64,000 nt of DNA from Synanceia verrucosa (lineage: Eukaryota; Chordata; Actinopteri; Perciformes; Synanceiidae), in the NCBI GenBank assembly GCA_029721515.1, contig CM056555.1, positions 1,037,001-1,101,000 of the forward strand, read 5' to 3'. The number at the start of each line of letters is the position of its first letter. Position 1 is the first letter of the stretch. The notes under the pieces were generated by a model that saw only the letters and a list, made by a program, of their open reading frames with translations, was not told the DNA's origin and did no database searches. A program made the translations under genes and the position numbers. Below are positions 48,701 through 55,754 of this stretch, piece by piece.

Positions 48701-51134
48701 TCACTGAGAAATTTAAAATGCAGCTTAAAATACAAATTGTGTGTGTGTGTGTGTGTATATATGTACATATGTATATGTCAATAGATTTGTGTACATATAC
48801 ATTCAGATATATTTAGATACACACTTGTATATGTGTGTGTGTGTGTATATGGTAATTTAGTATATTTCACAGATTTTGGTTCCTTAAAAAGGTAAATTTG
48901 AAGTAATCTCAACTAAAAACCAGCATTTTCTGCTTATTTTGTGCGTATATTTAGTCTGTTTTGTATATTTTGCTTCTGTGAAAAGTTTGATTTTAATCAG
49001 TTGGTCGAACGGTCATCCCTGAACCTCAGGGTCATGGGTTTGATCCCCTTCTTCTCTCTGCTGCCTAAGTGTCCCTGAGCGAGACACTGAACCCTGCTGT
49101 TGCCAAGATTGAGAGATTGAGAAATCTTGTCAAGTGTCAAATCATCTCGCTGCATGGACAGATAATTTCAACTTATTCCTCAGTTTTTATCTTGCTTTTA
49201 GATGCCTCTTTTTTTTGCAGTGTACATTCTTGTCTTTCCCGGCAGAACAGGTGACTTGTTGTTTAAAGAGAGGTGATTAATGAATTAAAGAAAGACTGCA
49301 TGTGAAGAGGGTTTGTCGTCTTCACGTAGAGCTTGTACCTCTAACAGAAACCTCGTGGGCTGTTCTTCCAAGGATCAGGGCTGCTGTGGCCTGGAGGAAC
49401 ACAGGTGCTGCTCCCTTCTGGGATTTCTAAGCTTTAAAAATCTTTTAAAGGTGATGTCAGGGGTTACAGTCCTGAGAGACGTGTCCTCATAATGAAAAGT
49501 GAAAGGGAGGAGCAGAGGTGAACAGAAAACTGTGATCTTGGATGACCTCAACTTTAAGCCCCTTTCTTTCACAAGGAGTTGACTTTGTTTTGGAAAAAGA
49601 AGCACAGAGTTATAGCTCCCAACTTTAAAGTTTCATCAGGTCATCTGCTAGCCTGGCTATCGCAACTACAAAGCTCTGTGAGCGTATTCTGGCCAAGCTG
49701 CCTAGAAAACCGAGTTCTCAGAGGGCGGACTTAACTGGTGTTTATCAAACGCCTCTGTGTGGACGAAGCTTCAACCAATCAGACCACTCTTTCCTCTGAC
49801 GTATGCTTAGCGACAGAAACTGCTTGATCCAGTTCTGCGAGCATCATTGCCTTAAACACGCATCAAACCGTTGGAAATGCACGATTTTCATTGGTCCCCA
49901 TTTCTAGGTGAATCTGAACTCGAAGAGAACGGCAGCTTGGCCAGACTGACTTGGTCGCGAAATTTTGTGAAGCGTCACAGGAAGTGTGGGCGGGCCAGGC
50001 TAGTAATCTGCTCCACTGACTGAAATATCTTAGACTATATAATAAAATACTGAAATGTCTGATGGGTTGCCTTGGTATTTTTCAGAGAATGAATCCTGCA
50101 ATTTTTTTGATTGCACCTTAAGTGCAAAATAACATTTGTTTTTTAGTAAAATATGTGAACAACTATTGGATGAATTAACTTAAAATATGGTACAAACATG
50201 GATATTCCCCTCAGGGTACGTTGTTACCCTGCAGTTTTTTTGGTTCTCACCAAGATTTAAAAAGTAGATTTAGACGTGTTAGATGATTCATCTTGTTTTA
50301 GAGTTAATTTCTTATTTTACATTATAATCTTCAATCAAGAAATCTTGTTAAGTGAAAATATCTTGCTGCATGGACAGATAATTTCACCTTTTTCCTCAGA
50401 TTTAATGGTTTTATGTTGTTTTTAGAGGCATCTTTTTCAGTGTATAATTTTGGTGATCCAGTGATTTCTTTATAAAGTGCCACCATCAGATCAGCAGTCA
50501 CAGTCTGCATCCAGACCAGTTTAACCTCGCTGTCAGTCTAAGTTGTGCTGCTTTAATGGTTACCCATGATTCCTTTAGGAAATGTTTCCTGTGTAGCTGA
50601 ATACCATTTTCCTGTAATGATAGACTTGAATGTGCACCATTTATACTCGCTGTGGTCTTGTTTCTGTCAGATTTCCTACTCTGGATCAGACGACGTTCCG
50701 GTCCACGTGGTCCAGTTGACCTTCCTGCAGTTGCTAAGCGCCACAGCCAGGCAGACCTTCACCTACCACTGCCTCAACTCCGCCGCCTGGCTGCACGCCG
50801 CCACCTACAGCCACGAGCATGCACTGCGCTTCAGAGGCGCCAACGGGGACGAGCTGACGCACGAGAACACGCATTACGTCAGCGCGCTGTACGACGGGTG
50901 TCAGGTGAGGAGTGTGTTAATGCGCTTGAGTGTGAACACCTCCGTGTTGCTTCCTTCTCCTCATTAGATCGTGTTTCTCTGCTGCAGACGCGCTCGGGGC
51001 AAGAGAGGACAGTGTTGGAATTTGACGCCCCGCTTTCCAACACGCTCCCCATCATCGACGTGGCCGTGTCTGATTTTGGGAAGGGGAACCAGAAATTTGG
51101 TTTCCAAGTCGGTCCGGTCTGTTTCAACGGTTAA
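12530..51134 (+). CDS. col5a3: col5a3, collagen alpha-3(V) chain (complete, 66 exons)
   Basis: Procollagen chain of type V fibrillar collagen, which assembles in the ER and helps nucleate and limit fibril diameter in the matrix. 66 exons with consistent phases give 5196 bp, 1731 residues (human about 1745). Order: signal peptide (1-25), laminin-G-like TSPN domain (to 248), acidic variable region (249-331), short helix (332-407), hinge (408-439), main helix of 1011 residues (440-1450), C-propeptide (1451-1731). Exon coordinates are in the domain entries. The TSPN domain plus variable region places it in the V/XI group. The C-propeptide ending GPVCFNG (human GPVCFSS, from memory), seven C-propeptide cysteines and flanking rdh8 and olfm2 point to alpha-3(V). 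Intron 1 (12.6 kb) is far larger than the rest, many of which are 80-150 bp. Weak donors: GTGCTG after exons 57 and 58, GTTTGT after 53, GTCAGC after 33. Confidence 0.95.
13730..13962 (+). repeat. Dispersed teleost repeat with ATCC tandem end
   Basis: Starts with four CATC units and the words TTATCTACCGCTTATCCTCA, then GGGTACACCCTGGACAAG and CACACTCACATTCACACCTA. This is an abundant fish interspersed repeat. Inverted copy at 16300-16490; short piece at 18899-18955. Confidence 0.7.
15408..15897 (-). mobile_element. TTAA-flanked MITE, copy A (piggyBac-like)
   Basis: Bounded by TTAA at 15408-15411 and 15894-15897, with inverted ends TTAACTCTTTGAGTGCC and TTAACTCATTGAGTTCC. The body is shared with copies at 27346, 30406, 44124, 58340 and 60484. 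TTAA flanks and short inverted ends are typical of piggyBac-type elements. The left end carries an extra ~35 bases and a repeated GAGTGCCAT word. Confidence 0.65.
16300..16490 (-). repeat. Dispersed teleost repeat, inverted copy
   Basis: Reverse complement of the 13730 element: GTGTGAATGTGAGTGTGAG, then TGTCCAGGGTGTACCCTGTC, ending in GGATGGATGG. Together the two copies form a pair of inverted repeats 2.3 kb apart. Confidence 0.7.
17739..18294. mobile_element. Harbinger-type MITE with TAA target duplication
   Basis: Begins AGCCTGGTTTATGCTTCTGC; its right end is the reverse complement of AGCCTGGTTTATACTTCTGC. Flanked on both sides by TAA (17736-17738, 18295-18297), as PIF/Harbinger elements duplicate TWA. 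The arms are CpG-rich and extend about 50 bases with internal GTAGCTACG palindromes. A short frame inside (17986-18074) contains KHRRRLRRWSVRLFR, which resembles the basic N-terminal block of Harbinger transposases. No intact transposase. Confidence 0.75.
18664..18850 (+). mobile_element. TTAA MITE fragments, copy G (two 5' ends)
   Basis: Two MITE 5' ends in the same orientation, TTAA at 18664 and 18784, each followed by only 50-70 bases of element. The spacer between them (18707-18783) is the inverse of the sequence beside copy A (15898-15975). Confidence 0.55.
18899..18955 (+). repeat. Dispersed teleost repeat, fragment
   Basis: Short piece of the 13730 family: CCATCCATTATCTACCGCT followed by CTCATAGGGTCGCGGG, truncated after about 55 bases. 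Confidence 0.6.
22695..22920. repeat. Perfect 31-bp hairpin joined to an RTE-like LINE tail
   Basis: Arms 22695-22725 and 22745-22775 match 31 of 31 bases, with a 19-base loop. Then comes a fish LINE-like 3' end: TTTCATCAAAATCCATCCAC and TAACCTCCTTGGCGGAGGTA. The tail assignment to an RTE-type LINE is from memory of fish repeats. Confidence 0.65.
23401..23428. repeat. (GT)n microsatellite
   Basis: GT run of about 14 units in col5a3 intron 1, near the perch-type repeat. Confidence 0.9.
23502..23650 (+). repeat. Perch-type dispersed repeat
   Basis: Contains TTTTATTTGTATAACCCAAT, ATCACAAATTACCAATTG and GGCTTTACAATCTGTACAGG, a repeat I recognise as widespread in percomorph fish. A decayed relative lies at 25000-25135. 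Confidence 0.6.
23903..24427 (+). mobile_element. hAT-like non-autonomous element, intron 1 copy
   Basis: Left end CAGGATTCCCACAGTTCC, right end the complement of CAGGGCTCCTGCACC, an imperfect terminal inverted repeat of hAT style. The body, with repeated CTTAAATT words, matches the copy at 36528-37009 along most of its length. No coding capacity. Confidence 0.6.
25209..28200 (+). CDS. col5a3: col5a3 exons 2-6, TSPN/laminin-G-like N-propeptide domain
   Basis: Exons 25209-25376, 25493-25584, 26137-26258, 26338-26500 and 28078-28200 encode residues 26-248. The translation has the family landmarks: TDVLKVLEL at the start, FPTNFSV, LYDSQGTQQLGLEVG, DGKWHRVAYSVEG, and the closing YCQDYIPDCDAPL. 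Four cysteines are present (CTSR, LDCV, YCQD, PDCD). The exon 4 donor must be GTGGGT at 26259: only that join restores GKWHRV. In the family this globular domain stays on the fibril surface and binds partners. Confidence 0.9.
25409..25479. repeat. Two TG microsatellites in intron 2
   Basis: TG runs at 25409-25426 and 25445-25477. The second ends about 15 bases before the exon 3 acceptor at 25492, so it occupies the usual polypyrimidine and branch region. Confidence 0.9.
26555..26900 (+). mobile_element. Inverted-terminal element, intron 5 copy (fragment)
   Basis: Shares ATCACCTCCAGCATCATCTG, TTTTAGCATTAAAG, CAGGTGGATTAACCAT and ACACTGGGTGGTGGA with the copies at 30239, 38980 and 46110 (some inverted) and with a piece at 1395-1540. 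Middle part missing. Confidence 0.5.
27346..27768 (+). mobile_element. TTAA MITE, copy B (3' truncated)
   Basis: TTAA at 27346, end TTAACTCACTGAGTGCCAG, then the family body. It loses similarity after about 27768, where unrelated sequence starts. Lies in col5a3 intron 5. Confidence 0.65.
28966..29450. repeat. AT-rich dispersed repeat with TA and TG microsatellites, intron 6
   Basis: Starts GAGCTGGGTATCACCAGGTA, with repeated TATCACGAT words, followed by a 25-unit TA run (29164-29213) and a TG run (29258-29278). Resembles the hAT-like family at 34536 and 4058. Confidence 0.5.
29480..29819 (+). CDS. col5a3: col5a3 exons 7-8, acidic tyrosine-rich variable region
   Basis: Exons 29480-29599 and 29691-29819, both phase 0, encode residues 249-331. 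They hold 12 tyrosines, mostly next to Asp or Glu (EEFDYSDLYED, EYEDYDNTSDYYHVNEYEY, EEYDERY). Such sites are usually sulphated in secreted V/XI chains. Two possible N-glycosylation sites, NVT and NTS. From memory, human alpha-3(V) has instead a long Lys/Arg/Gly-rich basic block here; none is seen in these exons or in the introns around them. Confidence 0.85.
29918..31796 (+). CDS. col5a3: col5a3 exons 9-12, minor collagen helix of the N-propeptide
   Basis: Exons 29918-29965, 31359-31400, 31569-31631 and 31722-31796 (48, 42, 63, 75 bp, all phase 0) encode residues 332-407. Gly-X-Y repeats begin at GEKGEPG, with short breaks (GAGTQITG) as usual for this region. They include VGPRGDPGE, an RGD, and end GPPGNIMLIP where the helix stops. 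In the family this helix bends the propeptide out of the fibril. Confidence 0.92.
30239..31075 (-). mobile_element. Inverted-terminal element interrupted by a TTAA MITE, intron 9
   Basis: Ends CACAGAGCTTAACAAATTTA and, at 31055-31075, the complement of ACAGAGCTTAACTAATTTA: an inverted terminal repeat of about 20 bp. MITE copy C (30406-30858) sits inside it. The copy at 46110-46610 runs through this point without the MITE. Likely an unnamed non-autonomous DNA transposon. Confidence 0.6.
30406..30858 (+). mobile_element. TTAA MITE, copy C (full length, 453 bp)
   Basis: Complete: TTAA at 30406-30409 and 30855-30858, ends TTAACTCATTGAGATCC and complement TTAACTCTTTGAGTGCC. Best reference copy for the family. 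The minus strand carries an open frame of about 109 codons (30837-30508), also open in copies D and E, with a conserved MWRKS start region. Confidence 0.75.
32331..32443. repeat. Long (TG)n array forming the intron 12 acceptor tract
   Basis: About 110 bases of TG with a few CG/CA variants, ending six bases before the AG acceptor (32448-32449). No separate polypyrimidine tract lies between repeat and exon 13. Confidence 0.9.
32450..32671 (+). CDS. col5a3: col5a3 exon 13 and start of exon 14, hinge/N-telopeptide
   Basis: Exon 13 (32450-32533) plus the first four codons of exon 14 encode residues 408-439, the non-helical linker between the two helices. It contains AQEAQAQAILQQTKLAMK, close to human QQAQAQAVLQQTQLSMK, the region of N-proteinase cleavage and a possible cross-linking lysine. 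Confidence 0.9.
32592..32622. repeat. (TG)n microsatellite, intron 13
   Basis: TG run in the 126-base intron 13, followed by a normal pyrimidine tract before exon 14. Confidence 0.9.
32672..47924 (+). CDS. col5a3: col5a3 exons 14-62, main triple helix (337 Gly-X-Y triplets)
   Basis: Exon starts-ends: 32660-32716, 33054-33107, 33208-33261, 33390-33443, 33527-33580, 33661-33714, 33793-33837, 35124-35177, 35820-35864, 35952-36005, 36092-36136, 36217-36270, 37194-37238, 37597-37650, 37984-38028, 38152-38313, 38392-38445, 38540-38593, 38674-38718, 40245-40298, 40420-40464, 40543-40596, 41188-41241, 41328-41381, 41458-41565, 41642-41731, 41830-41883, 42121-42228, 42362-42469, 42569-42622, 42733-42786, 42924-43031, 43115-43168, 43265-43318, 43401-43454, 43552-43605, 43691-43798, 43876-43929, 44891-44944, 45063-45116, 45444-45497, 45577-45684, 45769-45822, 45990-46043, 46681-46788, 47482-47535, 47641-47676, 47776-47829, plus the first three codons of exon 62 at 47916. 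Every exon from 15 starts with a whole Gly codon. The helix is 1011 residues, with no break seen. RGD occurs in GPRGDTGPAG near the end. Confidence 0.95.
34536..34929. mobile_element. hAT-like MITE with (TG)n, intron 20
   Basis: Left end TAGGGGTGGGAAAAAAC, right end CCAATACCCAGCCCTA (complement TAGGGCTGGG). AT-rich interior with CAATATATTGCAATA palindromes and a GT run at 34755-34795. Same family as 4058. Confidence 0.6.
36528..37009 (+). mobile_element. hAT-like element, intron 25 copy
   Basis: CAGGGTTCCTGCGGTTCC at the left end and the same CTTAAATT-rich body as the 23903 copy. The right end is degraded into AT-rich sequence. Confidence 0.55.
38980..39230 (+). mobile_element. Inverted-terminal element, intron 32 copy (fragment)
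   Basis: Shares TTTTAGCATTAAAG, ACACATACTGGTG and AACACCTTACACTG words with the 30239 family and ends TGTTGAGCTCTGTG. Only one half is present. Confidence 0.45.
39397..40129. mobile_element. hAT-like MITE with nested SINE, intron 32
   Basis: Left end CAGTGTTGTGCTGGTTACT, right end TAGTTACTGCCCAACACTG. Both arms contain repeated GTAACTAGTTAC-type palindromic words. A SINE relative of 4331 sits inside at 39934-40092. Flanking eight-base duplication degraded. Confidence 0.6.
39934..40092 (-). mobile_element. tRNA-derived SINE fragment (nested)
   Basis: Shares GGAGAGGCGTCAGAGTGA and CTTGAACCAGCGACCCTCC (minus-strand B-box side) with the 4331 SINE. Its tRNA head is cut short at 40092. Confidence 0.55.
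41155..41290. repeat. (GT)n and (AC)n runs flanking col5a3 exon 36
   Basis: GT run 41155-41183 ends four bases before the intron 35 AG. An AC run at 41260-41290 lies in the following 86-base intron. Exon 36 (41188-41241) is therefore bracketed by complementary dinucleotide repeats that could pair in the pre-mRNA. Confidence 0.85.
42688..42727. repeat. (CT)n microsatellite forming the exon 44 polypyrimidine tract
   Basis: About 20 CT units end five bases before the AG acceptor (42731-42732) of col5a3 exon 44. Confidence 0.92.
44124..44588 (+). mobile_element. TTAA MITE, copy D, intron 51
   Basis: TTAA at 44124 and at 44585. Left end TTAACTCTTTGAGTTCCAG. Its right inverted end has diverged, but ACTTTGACGTTAATACACGT is recognisable. 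The minus-strand frame 44561-44226 is open. Confidence 0.65.
46110..46610 (-). mobile_element. Inverted-terminal element, intron 57 copy
   Basis: Matches the 30239 element on both sides of the MITE insertion: TTTCTGTAATGGTTAATTCA on the left, AGTTAAAGTGAAGCAGATGA on the right, without any MITE between. It therefore shows the unoccupied state. Confidence 0.55.
46789..47481. other. col5a3 intron 58
   Basis: 693-base intron with no recognised repeat, exon or RNA gene. Confidence 0.6.
47925..51134 (+). CDS. col5a3: col5a3 exons 62-66, C-telopeptide and C-propeptide
   Basis: Exons 47916-48207, 48304-48416, 48517-48585, 50671-50904 and 50988-51134 (stop 51132-51134) encode residues 1451-1731. After the helix comes a furin-type site GRRRRTH (human GLRRRRRF), then a run of eight glutamates coded by GAG/GAA triplets. 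The COLFI domain follows with seven cysteines (RTCKEL, NQGCHRD, VFCNFT, ETCLQP, YHCLNS, DGCQ, PVCFNG), the calcium-loop sequence DPNQGCHRDSF and the conserved N-glycan site CNFT. It ends KFGFQVGPVCFNG. In the family this domain selects partner chains and nucleates the trimer, then is removed by furin or BMP-1. Phases 1, 0, 0, 0 agree. Confidence 0.95.
48990..49110 (+). mobile_element. tRNA-like SINE fragment
   Basis: Contains CAGTTGGTCGAACGGTCAT and a B-box-like GGGTTTGATCCC, then CCTGAGCGAGACACTGAACC, the usual fish SINE body. Confidence 0.5.
49648..50003. mobile_element. DNA-transposon MITE with long subterminal inverted repeats
   Basis: Ends CTAGCCTGGCTATCGC and complement CTAGCCTGGCCCGCCC. 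Inner arms CTGGCCAAGCTGCC (left) and its complement near 49933-49946 (right) are also inverted. About 356 bp, no coding capacity. ATCTG lies just outside both ends. Superfamily not assigned. Confidence 0.6.
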
Positions 51135-51875
51135 CCGAGCCGGGTCGATCACAACAGGAGTAATTTAATAGAAAAAAGAGCCAAGGACAATTTTTTTTTT
51201 TACATGCAGGGAGAAAACTACATTCGGTGGCGCATATTTATGAGTTGATTTACCTCCAGTGTTCCTGCATCCAAACATGACTTCTGTTATACAGACATTC
51301 ATTCATTTTATTCATCTCACAGCTGACTCATACTGTTTTCAAGTCAATGTACTGACTCAACCACATCCTCACTTACACATTTTATTTTTCTGAGGCAGCG
51401 AGTGGTGCTCTCACTGTTTCATTCATGTCTGTTCGTACATTTATTCATCTGTGCACTCAGTTTCCTGCCCATGCATAATCTCACACAAGTCTGCAAACAC
51501 TATGATCACTGAATCACCATTTCTTTCTGCAGCATTCACCCTCCACTTTGTTCTGTGATATCACCAAACCTCATTTTGCTGTGTTGTTGTTTTGTTTGAT
51601 TGTTTTGTTGTTATAATTATCTGTTGTGTGATGTATATTGGAGTGTAATTCATCACGGTGCTATTGTGTGGCTCTTTGCGGAGTACATTTCTTTGTAAAT
51701 GGGAACTGGGGCAGTGCATTTTTATATATATATTGTGAAGATGTGTTTTTTTTTAATGTTTTTTTTTCAGCATAACAATACTGTGGTACATCATTGCCTC
51801 AAGGTCTTTCTATGCATAGCTGTGTGGAGAAATGACTGAGTAACATATTTTAATAAAAGTACATAATGTACATTT
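51135..51875 (+). other. col5a3 3' UTR with poly(A) signal
   Basis: About 740 bases from the stop to a canonical AATAAA at 51852-51857, with T/TA-rich sequence before it. The cleavage site about 20 bases later is inferred. Confidence 0.65.
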
Positions 51876-54449
51876 AAGTTAATACGATACTAGTTTAGTT
51901 TCATTGAAAGCCTGTAAAGCCAGCAGAGAGATGAACCATCTGCTGCTTTCCAACCAGTAATTCCCCTCAGAGGCTGTTTTCAGGTCTGCATTTTGATCTG
52001 ATTTTCATAATATTCACGCTGCACTTCTCGTACCATGGTTACAGGATAATTTATGCCAATTAAAGGGATGATTTTTATGTCTTGAAGTGGGTTGTATGAG
52101 ATACTTATCCATTGCCAGTGTATTATCTACAGAAGATGGTGGTTGGCAGAAACAGAGGGGAACATTATTTTAGTCATCTAAAAAATTGTATTCTATATTT
52201 ATAATATTTTCACAAAGGCATTATCTGTGCAATCTCCAAAGCCAAACTCCTTTCACAAATACTGTAATTTTGCCTGACGTAGCTGGTCTACCACTGCATC
52301 GATTGTTTGGGCTGTTTGTGTCATTATGCAACATAAAGATGGTCATGGTCATATAAATCACATCAATTAAAACAAATACATAAAGTGATGTGACAATGCA
52401 TCAAATGGTTGCTGAAGGACCTCCATTTATTGCCTCATAAATGATCAGTGAACATTTAAATTATGTTCTTAAAGCAACTGGAGGCCGGTGGAGGGATGAT
52501 AAAATAGACCAAGTAGTCCAAGTAAGAGTGCAACATGGGGAGTTTAAACTGAAATAAAGGCATGAATAACTTTGTTCAGGTTAGCAGCATGAAGACCTCT
52601 TGTACTTGCTTTTCAAATGTCAAATTTGAGTCAAAGATAATTCCTAAATTTCTGGCAGGGAGCTGACTTCAGGGTGGCTTGATGCCAGGTTTTTCATTAA
52701 TCTCTCTCAAAGGAAATTGTATTTAAGAGGATTTTGTGTGTGTGTGTGTGTGTGTGTGCGTGTGTGTGTGTGTGCTGGTATTCTGTATTCATTGAGCATC
52801 ACAGCTGGAGGACACATCAGTTCATATCCTTTCTTTCATCCCTTTATTCAGATTTTTGGTGACCTCTCCCTGCTTTCACATCTGCAGCACATCTGGACAC
52901 AATGATGCTTAAACTTTAATGAGAGGAAGTGAGGAACACCAGGAGCGTTTATGCACTCTTTTTTAGCAGTTAAATATAGATGTCCTGACATGAAAACCAG
53001 TGAGTTAACTAACGGCATGCATGGTGCAAATGTGCATAATCCATGCTCTTTGTGCTTTAATCCAACATCCAACACACTGTTTAATATTTTATTCCTTTTC
53101 AGTTTGTGTGTACTGAAGATGGATGTCAGTGTGCACAGAGATGATGTGAAAGCCAAGAACAGAAAAGGTAAAAAAAAATTAAGAGGTTCGCTTCTTTTGG
53201 TGGCTTTGGGTACAGCTAACAGTTAACGGTTAAGTTAGCTTGGTGGTTTGGTGCTAATTGTAGCAATGATGTCAGTCCGTTGTTCACATTTGGTGAAATA
53301 TATCGCAAATATTTCGCAAATAAATACAGGTCAATATAAATATCTGGTGATTATGCCAGGCCCAAACATGCTAATGTGTCAATGCTAAAGGTAAGCAGGT
53401 ACGTAGGCTAGCTAACCGTTAGCCGTAAAATGCTAGCATTAGCGGTTAGCTACTTCAACGTAACAATGATTTTTCCTCCAGTTTTTTCGTCTCATGACAT
53501 GACAAATGCATTCAAAATATTATAAAATCATCCACTTGATGTTCTATATAATTCTAATTAAGCTTAAAAATGCTTAACGGTAAAATAAGCCTCCATGATT
53601 TTGCTATTCGTAGCGGTACGCTTGACATATTAAGGCAGAGTTATTGGATGCCTGTAGAAACCATATCTGAAAACAGTTGTATCTTGTGTAAAATAAGAAC
53701 AAAATGCTGTGTCCAACCCAAAATGTTTGTTGAAATAAATGTGTGTAATATAAATATATATAGTATATGTAAAAAGGATGGGGGAAAGGTTATTATGAAA
53801 CCACAGTTAAGGCCACCACAAACTGTCATTGCCAGTCTGTCCAGTTATTTTCTTAATTAATCCATCAGTTTGATGTGGAAAATGTCAGAAAATAGACCTA
53901 AAGTCTTTTTCCAAAAGTAATGAATTTGTTATTATCACATAAGACAAATGAAAGCAAAATTGAGGGACAAAAGAAAATGACAAAATGATTACTAATATAG
54001 CTGCTAATTAATTTTCAGGCGTCTCAATCAATAGGCAGCCGTATGGTTATGGTGCAACACTGGACTCTAAACCAAACTGGAGTTCTTGTTACTCCATGGA
54101 GCCAAACCTTACGTTGCTATCTGACATCGTATAAATCCACCGCCTGTGTTGACGTAACTGATAATCATCTTTTTCTCCTCCTTCCTGACACCCCCTCTTT
54201 CACCTTCCCTAAGACACTTGTCCTCTCCAGTTGGCGTCTGAGTGGCTTTCCTCAGCATGCAGTCAAACACCAGGACGCCAGAGGGGATTCATCAACGCTG
54301 TAGTCCACAACCCCGAGGTGGTCAGTCCCTGGTGGCACCTGAGGTAGATGCTGGAGTGCTGTGCAGGGTCACGCAGTGGGTCTGGCTTTTTACGCCTGCG
54401 GTGGGCCAAACCTGGGTCAAGACTTAAGGGAGCTGGAGGAGAGAAAAGG
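51876..54449. other. Intergenic between col5a3 and olfm2
   Basis: 2.6 kb with no exon recognised. A TG microsatellite lies at 52735-52775. Near 53225-53460 there is a cluster of GCTAGC/TTAGC palindromic words. The last few hundred bases should contain the upstream olfm2 promoter; no clear element identified. Confidence 0.55.
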
Positions 54450-54515
54450 ATGGAGATGGCTCCACTCGAAGGCTTTTGGGTGCTTCAGCTGCTGTTTGCT
54501 GTCTGCTCGTCTAAG
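54450..54515 (+). CDS. olfm2: olfm2 exon 1a, signal-peptide first exon
   Basis: 22 codons, beginning MEMAPLEGFWVLQLLFAV and ending CSSK, then a strong GTAAGA donor. Hydrophobic core WVLQLLFAV, so a likely cleaved signal peptide. Equivalent in position and phase to the long-form first exon of mammalian OLFM1/2. A second in-frame ATG at 54456 could also start it. Sequence itself poorly conserved, so confidence is moderate. Confidence 0.72.
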
Positions 54516-55694
54516 GTAAGAAGATGCCTCCTACTCCTAATCTTTCCAACTTTCCACCACATGTCCAGGGTTAAAGCTGATGGAGACTAATTTATAATCT
54601 TACCCTGTGGAGAGGTAAAGTCAGGTGATGAAGTTCAGTGTGTACACACTTGCTTTTTTAATTTTAATTCTTAATTCCCATGCATTTCTCTCCATGGGGA
54701 AATACATTTCTATCCACTGCAGAGCCCATTTTGTCAACATATTTGCTTTCACCCTAGGTCTATCTGAGCCTTTTTCTACTGTGCCCAAAGAAATGAAGTG
54801 CTGCATGCATCAACAGCATGAAAAGGACTAGATAAATATAATGTGCTGCCCAGTTCTCGCCAGCATTTTCCCCCCAGTTGCTCCTAAAATCACATTTTTA
54901 TGAATTTATTTTACTGGGTTGTATACTCATAGAAATCATCTTTATCTTTTATTGTGAGTTTTAATGTGTTCTCTTTGGGCTCATTCATGTGGCTGTGGTG
55001 TGTTTCTCCATTTTACTTTGCTCTTTTTCATCATAAAACATATTATTATTATTATTGTTATTATTATTGTTATGATATATTTCCTCAAAAAGCATAGAGG
55101 GAGCTACCTGAGGCAGTGACCATGAACAGCCAGAGGGTGTTTCACACCGCTCCATTGTCATGTCGGCTCTATTGCGACCCTCCATCTCCTGACAGCTGTG
55201 TTACCCCTAAGTGCTGCTGATTGAAATATTCATGTTTGTTCAGCGTATTCGCTGAAGGCGGTTTTATGTATAATCCATGTGTGTCCTGGGGTTTCTGCAC
55301 TGAGACAAGAAAGTCTGAGTATGTAACTGCAGATGAGAACAAAGGCACAATGAAACATTTAGCGTTGGTTAGTTAAATTGTCGACATAATCGCTCCAGGC
55401 GTGAAACCACAGAGCATCCGTGTTCCTCTTGTAGCTAAGACACGTTCGTCTTGTTGTTGTACTGTGAGAGGTGCTCTTTATAGTTATTAACGCTAATTTG
55501 CTAGTACATAATAGTACACTGTACCTCTGTTTGGTGTCTGTAGCTGTAAAACATGATTACATACAATCATTTTCATGCTGCTACATGCTGTTCTGGATCG
55601 TAGCTTCACAACATGAACAGAATATCTTCTCTGTAGTATTCACTGCGTATTTATATTTGTTTGTCATAGCCAATATCACATATAAAACTATTGG

Positions 55695-55754
<60 letters not shown>

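Larger units (their letters stand above)
48586..50670. other. col5a3 intron 64
   Basis: 2.1-kb intron holding a hAT-like scrap (48625-48860: TAGGGGTGGGTGTTGGC then TG/TA runs), a SINE piece near 48990-49110 and a MITE at 49648-50003. No exon seen. Confidence 0.65.

Noticed and set aside
53225..53460. GCTAGC/TTAGC-rich stretch considered as a regulatory palindrome cluster
   Set aside because: Similar AT-rich words occur near 2648 and elsewhere; probably a decayed repeat, no clear boundaries.
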